The notes: generated by a model not told the origin, from the letters alone. A stretch of 64,000 nt of DNA from Hymenopus coronatus (GCA_030762935.1 CM060900.1:288217784-288281783), one strand, 5' to 3'; shown: positions 44,396 through 56,026, counted from the first letter of the stretch. Program-made: numbers and translations.

Positions 44396-47035
44396 GACAC
44401 GACATGAGCATTTGGCAGGCTGAGGGCAGCCCGACGGTGTAGTAGACATGTCTCTATTCTGCTAGAATTTAACCTCGTATGATGGGAATGTGGAGTATGC
44501 AGGTGAAAATGAGATTAGGGAGTGAAAAGACATAGCAAGTTTGCTCCTCAACACATGCCATTGATGATGCAACTGCCCTTGTGCACGGCTGGTGTGTTTA
44601 GTTTACAAAATATTTATTTTGGGGTTGAAACTTTGAAATCCAAGCAACACTTCAAGGACTGTAAGGAGCTTAGTCTTAGCAGCTGTTGAAGGTGCTCCTT
44701 CGTTACCAGGGATGCCCGAAAGCCATGCGGGGAACCCAGTATATTCTGAAGCAGTGGTTTCTGGGGCTATAATCCACAAAAGACCTAATGAGGGCGCTTC
44801 GATGGAATGGTAAACCTTCGTTGAATTTTACTGCCTAATCGCGTTCTCCAGGTATGGCAGACCAGAGGCTTCGTGCAGGAGTGTCATAGGAAATCCTTGA
44901 GGTCCAGAATAGATGGCCCGAAGGCATCTATTCTGTACCTGCTGAAGCAACAGCAGACTGTACTGTGCCTCCATGCCCCAGATCTCGCAGGCGTAGATTA
45001 GCATGGGGACTATATGAGAGCCCTCAAAAGGCGCAACTTCAGGGGAACCGGCAACGTGGATTTCAACATCGGGTACAAGGAGGTGGCAGCTTCAGTGCCC
45101 CGACCCTCAGTTCCTTGATGTGCTCCCCAAAAGTGACGCCCTTATCAATCTTCACTCCCAAATAGTTGATGCTGATCGTCCATTCAATCTTTCATCGGAG
45201 GTATGTGAATGAAGGAAATTTTGCGGGAAATTGGCGATTTTTGAAGATGATGGCGTGGCTTTTCTCCGGGTTAATGGACAAACGCACTGCTCTTGGAGGA
45301 GGCGGAGGTGTGTCTGAATGGGGTTGAAGGCTCTGCGTGAGATTTTTTTTTTTTGTACAGATTAACAGCGCGTCATCAGCATATTGAGCTATGTTGACGT
45401 GCTACTCTTTTGGAAGGTCGGTAATGTAGACGCTGGAAAGCTCGGGGAAATAGTACAGAGCCTTCTGAGACTCCGCCTCTTATTGGTCTTTGTGTAGATT
45501 TGTGTCGCGCAACTGAAACTACAAATAAAAATGTTTTAAGTATGAGTGTAGAAGATGTATGATGTGTGACAGGAGCTCCAGACGGATGAGTTTTAGGAAG
45601 AGATCCATGTGCCAGGTCGTAGAGAAGGTCTTCTCCACGTTTAGAGTCACCGCCGCAATGTAGGCCCCGTCCTGGAAGCCCAGGACAGCGGCCTTTTCCA
45701 TTCGCAGTAGTTGCTGGAGTGTAGAATGCCCAAGACAGAAACCAAACTGATGGTCTGGGATAACTTGAATGTCTCCCAAGAGAGGGGGCAAGCGTGTCAG
45801 CAGTAGTCTCTTCAAGACTTTCGAGAGAGCTGATAGACTGATACTTTTTAAGGATGAGTGAATCTTTCCCTGGCTTCAAAATGCATATCACACGGGCCTC
45901 TACATTCACGTGGAAAGTGGCACAAGGTGAGGCACATGTTGAAGTCCTTGGTCAGAAAGAGCACAGCCTTGATGGGGAGGCAGCGAAGCCTTTTTGGGAT
46001 TGAGACGCCCGAGTGCGCCCTGGAGCTCACTAGGCAGTATGACAGGAAGTCGGTACATCTCGTCAGGGGGACGTCGAAGGTATCGACGCACGTCCCAACG
46101 AGCGCGGTCCGAGAATTCTACATCCTGGGTGTCATCTTGCGGCCTCATAGTTCTTTCGAGATAGTCAGCGAACATATCAGCTTTGATTTGGGGTTCATAG
46201 GCCAGGCCTTAGGTAAGGTTGGGGAGGTTATTTGACCTCCGCGGTAGCGGAGAGTTTTGGCTATCCTCCACACATCGCCATCCCAAGCCTCATGTGGGCC
46301 ATTGTCTCCACACACGCTCGCACCCTGTACTCGCGTAGGCGGGTCCGGACATTCTCGCCTCAGGAGTGCTCGATTATGAAGCGTGCGGTGACGCTAGGAT
46401 AATCTGCGTGCAGCCCAGGATCGGCAGATGAGAAGATGGAGTTACAGGGGAAGGACCTCCGGGTGAAGGGGAGCTGGGTTGTGAACGGTAAGGTTATGGA
46501 CAGTTCACACTATGATGGAAGTAAAGGATGAGACCACAGCCTCCAGGGATGGGATGTCTATGATCCTAGGGTTGGGATGAATGGGAGATAAACCCTAACG
46601 CATTCCCATTCAATGTCGCGGTGTTGAACCGAGACCTCCTGACTGGCAACCCTTGTGTTAACCTTGGCTAACATGGGATTATGATCGAAATGAAGTGTGT
46701 TAATCAAAGTGAGAGGTTATGAAAAGGGAATTGCTTGATTATCATGAAGTCAATAACGGTTACCCGTCCTTGACCTCGTGGATGTTGTGTGGTTGCCAGG
46801 GGCCCTCTACTCTTGAGTTGAGGGTCAGCATCTAACATGCATATGATTTCATTGCCTCGAGCATCCGCCCGTGGGTCGCAATGCCAACGCGGATATTTGG
46901 CATTGAAGTCCCTGGCCAGAATGACATTAGGATGTAGGGCAAGGATGGAAAGGTAATCATTCTGTATGAACTGCCATCGGGGAGAGTGATATACAGACAC
47001 CAGTAAAACTGCATCTGCTACAATCATGTAGCACT
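44396..47035 (-). mobile_element. Jockey-type LINE, endonuclease to thumb, decayed
   Basis: Minus strand: endonuclease VSVYHSPRW then PNVILARDFNAKYPRWHC (47027-46890); linker ADYLERTMRP and ALGRLNPKKA (46175-45990); reverse transcriptase ICILKPGKDSLILKKYQSIS (45890-45820), RLPPLLGDIQVIPDHQFGFC and LGHSTLQQLLRMEKAAV (45800-45700), VEKTFSTTWH in place of VSKAFD.VWH; palm to thumb RLSINPEKSHAIIF (45290) and YLGVKIDKGVTFGEHIKEL (45170-45110); MLIYACEIWG and LQQVQNRCLRAIYSG (44990-44910). The copy is richer in GC than its surroundings. Frames shift several times, and the FADD box region near 45370 is degraded beside a T-run. The element primes on nicked target DNA when active; this one cannot. Confidence 0.88.
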
Positions 47036-47039
47036 GGAG

Positions 47040-47535
47040 TTTGCAACAGTAACAGCAGCAATATCATAGAAGCACACTTCAGGCATTTGCTCTTTAAAAT
47101 TGTGCATGAACTTTTGAATTCACAAAACTGTTGCTGTCATTAACAGATCCTGTGCACCTTGCACCTGAGCTTTGAATCATATATAACGTGCACATTTAAT
47201 GAAAACAATCAATGTTGATTTCTATAAATCTTTGCATTATTGTCTCCAGACGTTACCACTAAATGGGAACAATCTATAGCACCAGCAAGATGACCAATAT
47301 AGAAACATTTACACTTGGCACATCTCGTCTCATTTCCTACAGTGGGCATTTTGATGAACTGGAGTTTAAGCCAAGCAATAAAGTTAGATATATGATGAAT
47401 AGCTAGGCAAGCTGTCGCTATGTCTACCTGCAGCAAATCTCCAACAACTATTTTGAAGGTTCCTGTGACAAGGAGCCATAAGGTTAATAAAATCATTAGT
47501 ATCGGTAGTAAAGGCTTAGATAGATAGAGATATAA
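47040..47535 (-). mobile_element. Harbinger transposase fragment (HARBI1-like)
   Basis: Minus strand: LTLWLLVTGTFKIVVGDLLQ then VDIATACLAIHHISNFIAWL (family L..LRF.ATG.FQ..VGDL..VS.STV.R.[I/V]..V), FIKMPTVGNE, GAIDCSHLVVTSGDNNAKIY (first catalytic Asp region GAIDCTH, kept), then a FSLNVH.I.D-like and VNSKVHAQF-like stretch to about 47060. The N-terminus and C-terminal catalytic part are missing. The LINE begins at about 47035 on one side and the palindromic element at 47539 on the other. Confidence 0.85.
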
Positions 47536-47538
47536 GTA

Positions 47539-48424
47539 CAGGGTTACTACAAAAGAAATAGACAACTTCAACTACCTGTAAAACAAAAACTATTAGAGAT
47601 AGCAACCTAATTATTTTGGAGGTATGTTGAGAAACTCTCAAAGTTTCGTTTGTTACTATTGGTAATGCTGTAGTGTTTTGTTTGTTGTTGCAGAAGCTGA
47701 AATGGCGGAAAATCCTGTGGAAAAGGCATATTGCATGTTGGAATTTGCTAGAGCGCAATCAGCAACTGTTGTCCAATGACATTTTAGAACACGTTACCAC
47801 AAAAATGAAATGATGCGCTCACAAAAACCAGCATCATCTTCATCATGTCACAACATGTCGATGCAAAAGCCACGCCATATGACCTTATCTTCTTCACTCA
47901 GAAACTGCAACATCTGTAATCTGTAAGGCATCATGTGCAGTCGCTTCCACAAGATTTTCCATACAGTTTGCTGTGGAATTTGTAATTGCATGTTTGCCCT
48001 AGATGTCGATTTCTGTGGGCTTCTTATGTAGGCAGAACGAATACGTTCAACGTTTTCTTCCGAAACTCTTGGTCTTCCCGAGCTCTTCCCTTTGCACAAA
48101 CATCCCGCTGTCTCGAATTTTCTATACCAGTCGTAGATTGATTGTCTAGTCGGTGGCGTTTTGTGGTAACGTGTTCTAAAATGTCGTTGGACAACAGTTG
48201 TTGATTGCATTCTAGCAAATTCCAACACGCAATATGCCTTTTCCACAGGATTTTCTGCCATTTCAGCTTCTGCAACAACAAACAAAACATTACAGCGTTA
48301 CCAATAGTAACAAACGAAACTTTGAGAGTTTCTCAACATACCTCCAAAATAATTAGGTTGCTATCTCTAATAGTTTTTGTTTTACAGGCAGTTGAAGTTG
48401 TCTATTTCTTTTGTAGTAACCCTG
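47539..48424 (-). mobile_element. Palindromic mariner-type element with 266-bp arms
   Basis: The 886-bp element starts CAGGGTTACTACAAAAGAAA and ends with its reverse complement, flanked by TA at 47537-47538 and 48425-48426. The arms 47539-47804 and 48159-48424 are each 266 bp without gaps and differ at nine positions in my hand alignment, all transitions. On the minus strand the right arm plus centre encodes the N-terminal part of a DUF4817/HTH transposase (48285-47848). The left arm is a second copy of the element's own 5' end, replacing the 3' half. It is defective but retains a matched pair of ends and could in principle be moved by a related transposase; its transcript would fold into a long hairpin. 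Confidence 0.92.
47848..48285 (-). pseudogene. N-terminal half of a Tc1/mariner-superfamily transposase
   Basis: An uninterrupted 145-codon frame: ENPVEKAYCVLEFARMQSTT opens the first HTH, TPPTRQSIYDWYRKFETAGC and GKSSGRPRVSEENVERIRSA follow, then SPQKSTSRANMQLQIPQQTV and WKILWKRLHMMPYRLQMLQF. This is the two-HTH DNA-binding half that recognises element ends. The frame stops where the DDE domain should begin. Because the DNA-binding half is intact, a product, if made, might bind ends without cutting; that is inference. Confidence 0.85.
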
Positions 48425-48599
48425 TATAGAGAGAGATAGATATTTTATTTATCCTGCAGATCATAGTTATGTACATGGGTACCATGAAATGCGATAAGTC
48501 AAAACTGTATAAAAATTGCACTTACACCTATTTACAAAATACTTGTAGTCTTGATGACTTACAATATTGCAATTATGAATAATTAAGATTAATATTAGG

Positions 48600-48985
48600 T
48601 ACTATGATTAGATTATTGCAGTTTAATTCTCCGTATTTGTAGGACTGACAAGCCAATTCCTAGGGGGTCAGAAGCCTGTCAGGGAGCCAACGGCATGAAA
48701 CCACAGAAGCAGAACGTGTTACGAGGGGTCGGCCCATAGCCAGGCATGAACATGAGGAAGTGGATGATATGAAATGTAAGCAAAATTGGTGATTGGAAAG
48801 GTGATGATGGAGCAATTGGTGGAATAGGTGGTGGGGGAAACTGGAGGACCCAGGACCCAGAGAAAATCTGTTCAGATGCTGCTTCATTCACCACAATTTC
48901 CACATGCTGGCACTTGTGGTCGAACCCGGGCCGCCAAGATGGAAGGCGAGCAGTCTAACTGCTCACCTATGGTGCGGTTTTAATA
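48600..48985 (-). repeat. tRNA-derived SINE related to family B
   Basis: On the minus strand, GTGAGCAGTTAGACTGCTCG (A-box region), then GGCCCGGGTTCGACCACAAG (strong B box), then CCAGTTTCCCCCACCACCTA and ATTCCACCAATTGCTCCATC, a body motif also present in the family-B copies at 51490 and 62095. The downstream half differs. The open frames on this strand are SINE translation. Confidence 0.75.
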
Positions 48986-49390
48986 ATTTACAAAATGTTA
49001 TTGCAAACATAGATAAAAATTTGTAGCTTAAAATATAAAAATGAGAAAGAAAAAACAGATACAGACAAGCTTATTAATAAAAATACTGATTTAACACAAC
49101 TTAAAGGTAAACAAGTATTAGAGATAAAGTAATGAAAATAATTACATACAATCAGTGTAGGTCATGTCAAAATTAAACACATGGAATATTTACAAGATTA
49201 AAAATGTGGGAAGCCTAATACAATGTAAGGTTATATAAGAAATAGGAGTATATGAATGTAAAAGAAGAATATTTGTGTATGAAAAGGCAGTTAATTGCAA
49301 CCATTAGCTAGGAAGTCTTGAATTGAATAAAAGTAGTGGTTAATTAGATGTGCCTAGATGCTATTTTCTTGCTGTATTGCCTTTCTTTTG
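48986..49390. other. No recognised gene
   Basis: AT-rich; likely 3' untranslated DNA of the LINE that follows, but this cannot be shown. Confidence 0.4.
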
Positions 49391-51340
49391 GAAGGCAGTT
49401 TTATATTTTTATACCAGAATGCAATATGGTTCTTTGGAATAGGGAAGTGCTATGTTGATGGACATGTGGATTTGTGATTTGCCTTGGATTGTACTGATGC
49501 ACGGATTCATTCTTAATGAGAGGTGAATCTGTGTCGACATTGGTTTTATGGATAAATATTATTATTTCATATAAATGCAAGGGAGGGGAAGAATGCCTAA
49601 TTTTTTAAACAGAGGTTTGCAGGATGTGCTTGGGCTTGCTCCTGCCATGGCTCAAACTATTTTCTTCTGCATAATACAGCATGCCTTACTTGTAGGTGAC
49701 TCCCCTCCAGAATATTATGCCATACCTTAGGAAAGGTTGGCATGTGCAAAGTAAGCCATTCTAATGGTCTCACCCCTTGTGCAACCTGCTAGCACCCATA
49801 TCTTGTAGCAGGCTGTACTTAATTTTTTGTTTATATGGCTTATGTGGGTTTCACTTTTTAAATTTTTTTGGACCCAAAGACCAAGAAATTTGGTAGATTC
49901 TACCTTATCAGTTGTCCAATTAAGGAGTTGGATTTGTGGATTTGGCTTGTTTTATATGGATGTCCATAGCAACAGTCTTATTAACATTCATTAAAAGGTT
50001 GTTGTTGTTGAAATAATTTACTATTTTATCTGAGATTTGATGAATTGATTTTAAGAAGTTTTCCTTATTATTTTCTCTCATAAGGACATTTGTATCATCA
50101 GCAAAGAGAAGTGGCATTGCATGAGGATCATTTAAACTGAAGTCATTGATGAAGAGTAGGAAGAGGATTAGATCTGCAGCTCTTGAATTCCTCATCATTT
50201 TTGTGTTTAATTTCATCAAATTGCTTCCTATTCCTTAAATATGAATTTATCCACTGGTGAGCTAGCCACCTAATTCCATGTCTTTCTAACTTTACTGTAG
50301 TTTTTTGTGTTCAGCCGTATCGAAAGCTTTTGATAAACATAAAAATATAGCTGATATATGACCTTTTTCTTCAATGGCTCTGAGGGACTCTCATACAGAA
50401 TAGAATATTGCTGATTCAGTGGAGTGGTTGTTTCTAAAGTCATGTTGGTCCCTAGATAGCAGGCTGTTCCTTTCTGGGAAACTGAAGAGCCACTTGACAT
50501 ATTACTTTTTTATGTATTGTGGCTTAACAATAGCTGTTTTGAGACAAATGGGAAAAATACAATTGCTAAAAGATTCATTGCAGAAGTATGTCAATGGCTG
50601 AACAATTAGATGGCATTTTTGACAGGGAAGTCTGGTGTGACATCTATTCCTGCTGAGTGTTTTGGTTTTAAGGCCTTTATTATTTTCAAAATTTCTTTTC
50701 ATTGGTTGACACAAGGAACATAGTCATTAATTAGATTTCTGGTTTTACTAGCAGTGTAGCATATGTTTGTCATTTGTTTGCTAGATTTTATTAGATTTTC
50801 TGCTATGTTCGTAAAGTAGGTTTTGAAAGAATTAGCTACATTGTTAGGGTGTGAGATATAATTTGAGTTCTCCTTTATGGTAATGTTACTGACATAGGAT
50901 AGGGTTCCTGCAGCTTCTTTTTTAATTACTTTCCATATAGCCTTTGATCTATTGCCTGCCCCTGAATTAATTTGTCATTTGTCTTCTGCTTGGCCCTAGC
51001 TAGAATTTTTTAATAGTATTGTAATAGTTTTCTTTATTGTGGTACCAGAAAAGTGAGATTTTAATAAACTATATGAGTAGCATTTACTTGCATCTGATTT
51101 TTTTTATTCCAGAAGTAATCCAGTGTTTGTTATAATAACCAGGTTCTTTCTTAATGGTTTTCAATGGGACTGAAATGTTTGTATGAAGGACTTAAATTTG
51201 TTTGATACATTTCCCTTATTTCTCATTGTTGGCCAATGAAAGAATTGTCACAATCTAATTTTTTCAAATGTATTTTTATCTAAGCTCATATGCTTTTAAA
51301 TATTTGGCCACCTAAGTGCCTCAGTGAATTGCCTCTTTCA
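49391..51340 (-). mobile_element. LINE (Jockey/CR1-like) reverse transcriptase region, decayed
   Basis: Minus strand: PLTYFCNESFSNCIFPICLK then TAIVKP.YKK (50640-50510; family PL..I.N.S...G.FP...K.A.V.P.[Y/F]KKG); broken FRK..ST and KAFDT.DH-like text (50490-50330); LLFLLFINDFSL (50150); MPLLFADDTNVLM with the catalytic FADD box intact (about 50100); LLMNVNKTVAMDIH (49990); FLRYGIIFWRG and IRHSSPPLHLYE (49735-49580). The order is complete from finger to 3' end. Several frameshifts are needed. Upstream to about 51340 is probable endonuclease-RT linker. A related LINE occupies 56200-57620. Confidence 0.85.
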
Positions 51341-51489
51341 TGGAGTGTGTGAGGGAGGACACAATGAAATTTATTTTTCTTGTGTTTTGTGGAAATATCA
51401 GAATAATTTGACATCTGAAAAACAACAATATAATAAGATCAATTAGATTTTATGTGGATATAAAATTTTATTTGTAAGTGTCAGCGGTT

Positions 51490-51749
51490 GCACTGTGGCT
51501 AGAGTGGTTAGAGTACTTGCCTCTCACTAAGGTGAGGGTTTGATCCCAGGCGACCTCATATGGGATTTGTGGTAAACAAAAACTTGCTGGGGCGGGTTTT
51601 CTCTGGTTCTCTGGTTTCCCCCACCATTGCATTCCACTGGTGCTCCATCTTCATTCCATGTATCATCAGTGTCATTGCCGTGGTGCCATATGTAGTAAAA
51701 GTGGTCATTAAACACATACAAAAAAAAAAAAAAAACACACACACACACA
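51490..51749 (+). repeat. tRNA-derived SINE, family B, nearly complete
   Basis: TGTGGCTAGAGTGGTTAGAG (A box), GGTTTGATCCCAGGCGACCT (B box), body GGTTCTCTGGTTTCCCCCAC, CATTCCACTGGTGCTCCATC and TTCATTCCATGTATCATCAG, then GTCATTAAACACATAC, an A-run and (AC)n. Near-identical 10-bp flanks, GTCAGCGGTT (51480-51489) and GTCAGAGGTT (51750-51759), mark the target site. Confidence 0.88.
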
Positions 51750-51759
51750 GTCAGAGGTT

Positions 51760-52880
51760 ATGTTGTCTTAGGATAAAGATGTAATATATCATAATAAACT
51801 TTATTTATGGAGGTCTATTGGATTGAAATTAAAAGCAATTCTGTAGTGCAGAATAAAAATTGCTAACAAATTTGCTAATTTGGAGTACTTGCAACAACTA
51901 ATAGAATGTTTTGTCATATTATTGCCATAGTATAACTTGTACTTAACACAGTCCAGTGATGGTTACATAACTATAACTACATATGTGATAGCCAATGCCT
52001 GTTGACACTGCCCAGAGCCCCATTGTCCCCTCCACCTATAAATTCCAACATAACATATTTCCATTGTTAATGCATTTATTGATGCTAATGCCAGAGCTGT
52101 CTCAAGGGATAAGTTGTAATATGGTAATTATATTGTTAAGTGAAAATTGACTAAAGATGGAGACACATACAACAACTCATAACTACATAATTTTTTTAAA
52201 ATTAACTTATCTTTTCATCTGATATGAGATGGAGATTTATCTACAAAATTCAGTTCCTCTGCTACACTTTTTATCTCAAGCTGTGGGAGCAGCATCTATT
52301 TATTTCAGAAACCGTGAATTTATACATTTTTGTCAGAAGTTAATTTCAGACTAGAGGATGTAATTTTAAGTCAGTGTTTAAACAGTGAAGATTCTCAGGT
52401 TCAGTTTGATCTTGGCTTAGCTTTCTCTCTGATCTGAGATCAACTGGTTGATACAATTGGGCCTTAATGATTTATGGGGTAACCACTCCAGTCATACCTG
52501 AAATGCCTAACAATGGTGGTCATTCTAGATGAGTGATGTTTGCCTTTTCACTCACCAGAGTTTCATTTGTTTCCAATTTGTATGTCAGTGTCAGTATGGT
52601 ATTTCTTTTGATGGTATTGTGAACTCAAAATTCCCGCTGGCATGCCCTACAAGGATTAAATTTTTAATCCAATATTGCAATACTATATTTTACCAGTTAC
52701 TAAAGTACATTATCAAAAACATACCACCCAACAGCAAGAGAATAAAGGGTAAACAAACATCTGTGCTACTCATAACAGATAAACAGAGCTCCCAAATATC
52801 TCATTTGATTTGAAATTAAACTCTGGATGTTAGTTAATTTTCAGCCAAATGAAAGACATTTATTCAGTGCAAATCTCCCT
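51760..52880. other. No recognised gene
   Basis: AT-rich; the frame at 52529-52813 has no motif. The Gypsy integrase C-terminus begins above about 52880; the expected LTR below it was not found. Confidence 0.5.
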
Positions 52881-55010
52881 GCACAGTGAGAGCAGCAGCA
52901 CATGGATGGCACTATCTCTCTTGCTCCCTCATCATGACTGGTTGCTCCAACTAGGGCATAGTTGCCTAGACAATCTAAATGTACTACCAGTATCTTCCCT
53001 TAGGGTAGCCTCTAGATGCAGTAGACGATATCATTTATACTCTTCACCACAAGATATACAGTCCTTGCCATGGTTGTTGAAGCTTTGGGCAACATCTCTT
53101 GGTCCGGATGGACAATATAGCCACACCAGATCACCTTACTGAAAACCTTGACTGTTGGTCTGCTGGTTGTAATGGGTCTTGATCCAATTGCTCACTACCT
53201 GGATATTTTGATGGGTCACCTAATGCATGTCATGAAGTTGGTCTTTGAGATGCTCCACTTAGATGACAGCTGGCTGTTCTGCCCCAGGAAGTCTCCCGAA
53301 CGTCAGGTCGCATGGTAGATGCAGCGTTCTGCCAAAGACCAAATTGGCCAGTGTCAACCCAGTGGTGTCCTGTATTGAAGAGCAGTATGCCAGTAAGAAA
53401 AGTGGCATTCTGACATCCCAGTCTCCCATCATAACCTTCCTCAAATGTTCTTCCAAAGTTTTGATGAACCACTCAACCATACTGTCTGACGGGGAGTAAA
53501 GAGGTGTTATGTGCATTTTGTGCATTCTGGGTCACTCCAGTGTTTCCCTCAGGAATTTGGACTCAATCTGTGCCCTGATCACTGTCTCCATTTGTAGCCC
53601 ATAGTGACAAAACAGTTCTTCCATGAAAACATTCATGATGATCTTGGCCTCCTGGTTAGGGATGGTGTACACCTCAGGCTGCTTGGTGAAGCAATCCATG
53701 GCGACAAACATACATCTCTTTCCCCTGCCTGGCAGAGGGAATGGCCCAGCTACATCAATGGTATTACGTTTGAAGGGTGCTCCTTTATTATACTGCTGCA
53801 TGTGACCCTGGTTCCTGTCTGAGGGCTGTGACCTGCTGCATACACATAACATTAGCGCTGGCACCTCTCACATCTGCCTATAGTTTCAGCCAGTAGTACT
53901 GTTGTCGGAACTTGTTGATGATGGGTCCAAGATGTCCTGAAGTCCCTGCATGTACTTCCTCCAGGACTTCCAAGACCTTACCTTGGGGGAGGATCAACTG
54001 CTCTTTCTGTCTTCTCTTCAGGTGACTCCCATACTCTGAGCAGTACACCATCCTTGAACTTCAATGAGTCCTATTAGGCCCAATAGGACTTATCCACACT
54101 ACTCATTGATGTGATGTCCTCCCACCTTGGTCTCTACATCTGCAGCTGCTCCCTCCCCAGCCCAGCACTATCCCATCCAGTTGCAGGCACTGCTGAAATA
54201 ACACGGAGAGTTGCAGCATGTTCATTCTCTTTAACCTTAGTCAGTAGGCCATTCCTCTGAACAGGATTGTCTGGACACGGTATCCATATTGGAGTGGCTC
54301 CTTCCTTTCCGCTGTTCTGATGTGAAGTTGTACTCTAGGGGCCTCTGGACACAATGTGCTCTATGGCCCTCCAAGTTCTTAAAACTTAACAGTCAGGTGA
54401 GGGCAGAGTGATCAGTCCTCGGGTGGAATATATGAATATACAGGCATTTGTGGAACTGCTCCAATGCCTTTAATACTGCCAGAAACTGTTGCTGGGTAAT
54501 GCTTTTCTGTTTTGGAGAACATCCTGTGCTTACCCACTCCTGCCCATCCTGTACCTAGGATAGAATGCTGTTAATGTCAGTGTTGCTGGCATGAGTGGCT
54601 CCAATAAAGTCGCTACCAGGTTGTGGAAATTCCAAATTAGGAGTACTGCAGAGTGCTTACTTCATTGCCTGGAATATGCTATCTGCCTCTTCTGACCACA
54701 TGTAAGGCTGGTGCTCTTCCATCAGATGAGTGAGGGGTTTTGTGATGTTGGAGAAGCATCTGATGAACTAGTGTTAGTAGCTGCATAGGCCCAGGAAACT
54801 TTGCAGCTCTCATTTTACTTTTGGGTGGGGCCAATCTCTCGCTGCCCAGACTTCTCCAGGTCCATGGCCACAACAGACAATGCGACTATGACCCAAGTAG
54901 TTTACTTCCTTGCAGAAGAGTTGGCACTTCATGTTCAGCTTCGAGTTAGCTACTTGCAGCCTTTGCAGTATCTTGGTCAGATTCTCGAGATGTTCTTTGA
55001 ACTTAAACTT
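52880..55010 (-). mobile_element. Third Gypsy copy: RT end, RNase H and integrase
   Basis: Minus strand from 55010: FKEHLENLTKILQRLQVANS and CKEVNYLGH (RT end); then LCSYYRRF-like and HHKTPHSSDGRAPALHVVRR (54760-54680); RNase H DFIGATHASN then SILSQVQDGQ and FLAVLKALEQFHKCLYI (54600-54420), RTDHSALT, linker EQRKGRSHSNMDTVSRQSC (54310-54250); zinc-finger-like region; integrase core PFKRNTIDVAGPFPLPG, MDCFTKQPEVYTIPNQEAKI (53790-53640), TPLYSPSDSMVEWFIKTLEE (53500-53440) and DTTGLTLANLVFGRTLHLPC (53370-53310); C-terminus NSQGFQ..GDLVWLY (53180-53110). Same lineage as the Gypsy in the inverted arms, and it keeps what that copy lacks. Stops and frameshifts abound; no LTR is found at either end. 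Confidence 0.88.
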
Positions 55011-55199
55011 GGATTATCCAAATGGATTTCAAAAGATAAGACAGCAGCTCCACAAACAGGAATTTAACAACTGGTGCTCTCTAACAATAAAGGAAAGGAA
55101 GTTATATTGTATAAGGACTATACATCTGGAAATCAATGGATACATAAACTTGAAGGGTTAAATAGTAGTGACTAAAAAAGTGCTCTTTAATTAACAGCT

Positions 55200-55974
55200 A
55201 ATGTGTACCTGCTGTGTTCATTATCTGGCAGGTCCCAAGATGGTCATCACTGCTGCTGTTGCAACAATGAGTTTGAAATCATTGGTCATGTATCGGGTGC
55301 TTGTCCTTTTAATGATACATTGAGAAATTCATATCATCATCACATAAGATCTATGATTGCTGAGGCCCTTAAATGGAAACATTATGCAGTACACGTGGAG
55401 GTACAAGGACTATCACAAACTGGATCATGTCGTAGAATAAATATTATTGCCATACCACCAGACTCACTTCATGGATACATTATTGATCCTACAGTCAACA
55501 GAGACATCAGAAAACCAACCAGAAGATGTTCATAAGGAGAAATGCTACATCAATTTGCCTAGAGTCTCTTATTTTAAACATAAATACAATCTGAAATCCA
55601 TCAAAGTAATGACTGATGATAGGAACCAGAATTTCTATACTTTTTGTAAACAATTTCATTTAGATTAAAATTCATTTAAGACATTTGTTTAGCAGTTTAA
55701 AAGGTCACTCACAATATTAAAAAATCATTTATATAGCATAAAGCTTAAGAAATTATTCAGGGGAAAAATCTGTTGTTTTTTTTTTGTTTGTTTTTTTATT
55801 GGATATAATACTTTAACTTATATTTCAATTTCAGTCAATAACAGAGAGTATATATATTTCATACATTTGTATTTATATTCATACTTGTAAAATATGTAAC
55901 CTACATTGTAAAATTGTTTGAAATGCTTTGTCTTTGCAGTCTCCAACTCGGGAAAGCTGAAATAAATAAACTTC

Positions 55975-55980
<6 letters not shown>
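55200..55980 (+). mobile_element. R2-like LINE 3' end (CCHC plus restriction-like endonuclease)
   Basis: Plus strand: HHCCCCNNEFEIIGHVSGAC (zinc-knuckle C-x2-C...H-x4-C), PFNDTLRNSYHHHIRSMIAE, ALKWKHYAVHVEVQGLSQTG, then RRINIIAIPPDS and YIIDPTVN. These follow the C-terminal restriction-like nuclease of R2-type LINEs, where RR[I/V]D is usual; here the Asp is Asn. After a frame change, LPRVSYFKHKYNLKSIKVMT and FCKQFHLD (55555-55668) complete the protein. This enzyme cuts the target strand for priming. A 3' untranslated stretch with AATAAA leads to a (CT)n tract. The reverse transcriptase is absent, so the copy is 5'-truncated near 55200. Confidence 0.85.

Positions 55981-56024
<44 letters not shown>
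55977..56024. repeat. (CT)n microsatellite
   Basis: About 23 uninterrupted CT units. It lies just after AATAAATAAACTTCATTT and may be the tail of the R2-like LINE. Confidence 0.95.

Positions 56025-56026
<2 letters not shown>

Noticed and set aside
45376..45909. 177-codon minus-strand frame taken as a single gene
   Set aside because: Only its first ~30 codons follow the LINE reverse transcriptase; the remainder is a shifted frame of the same element.
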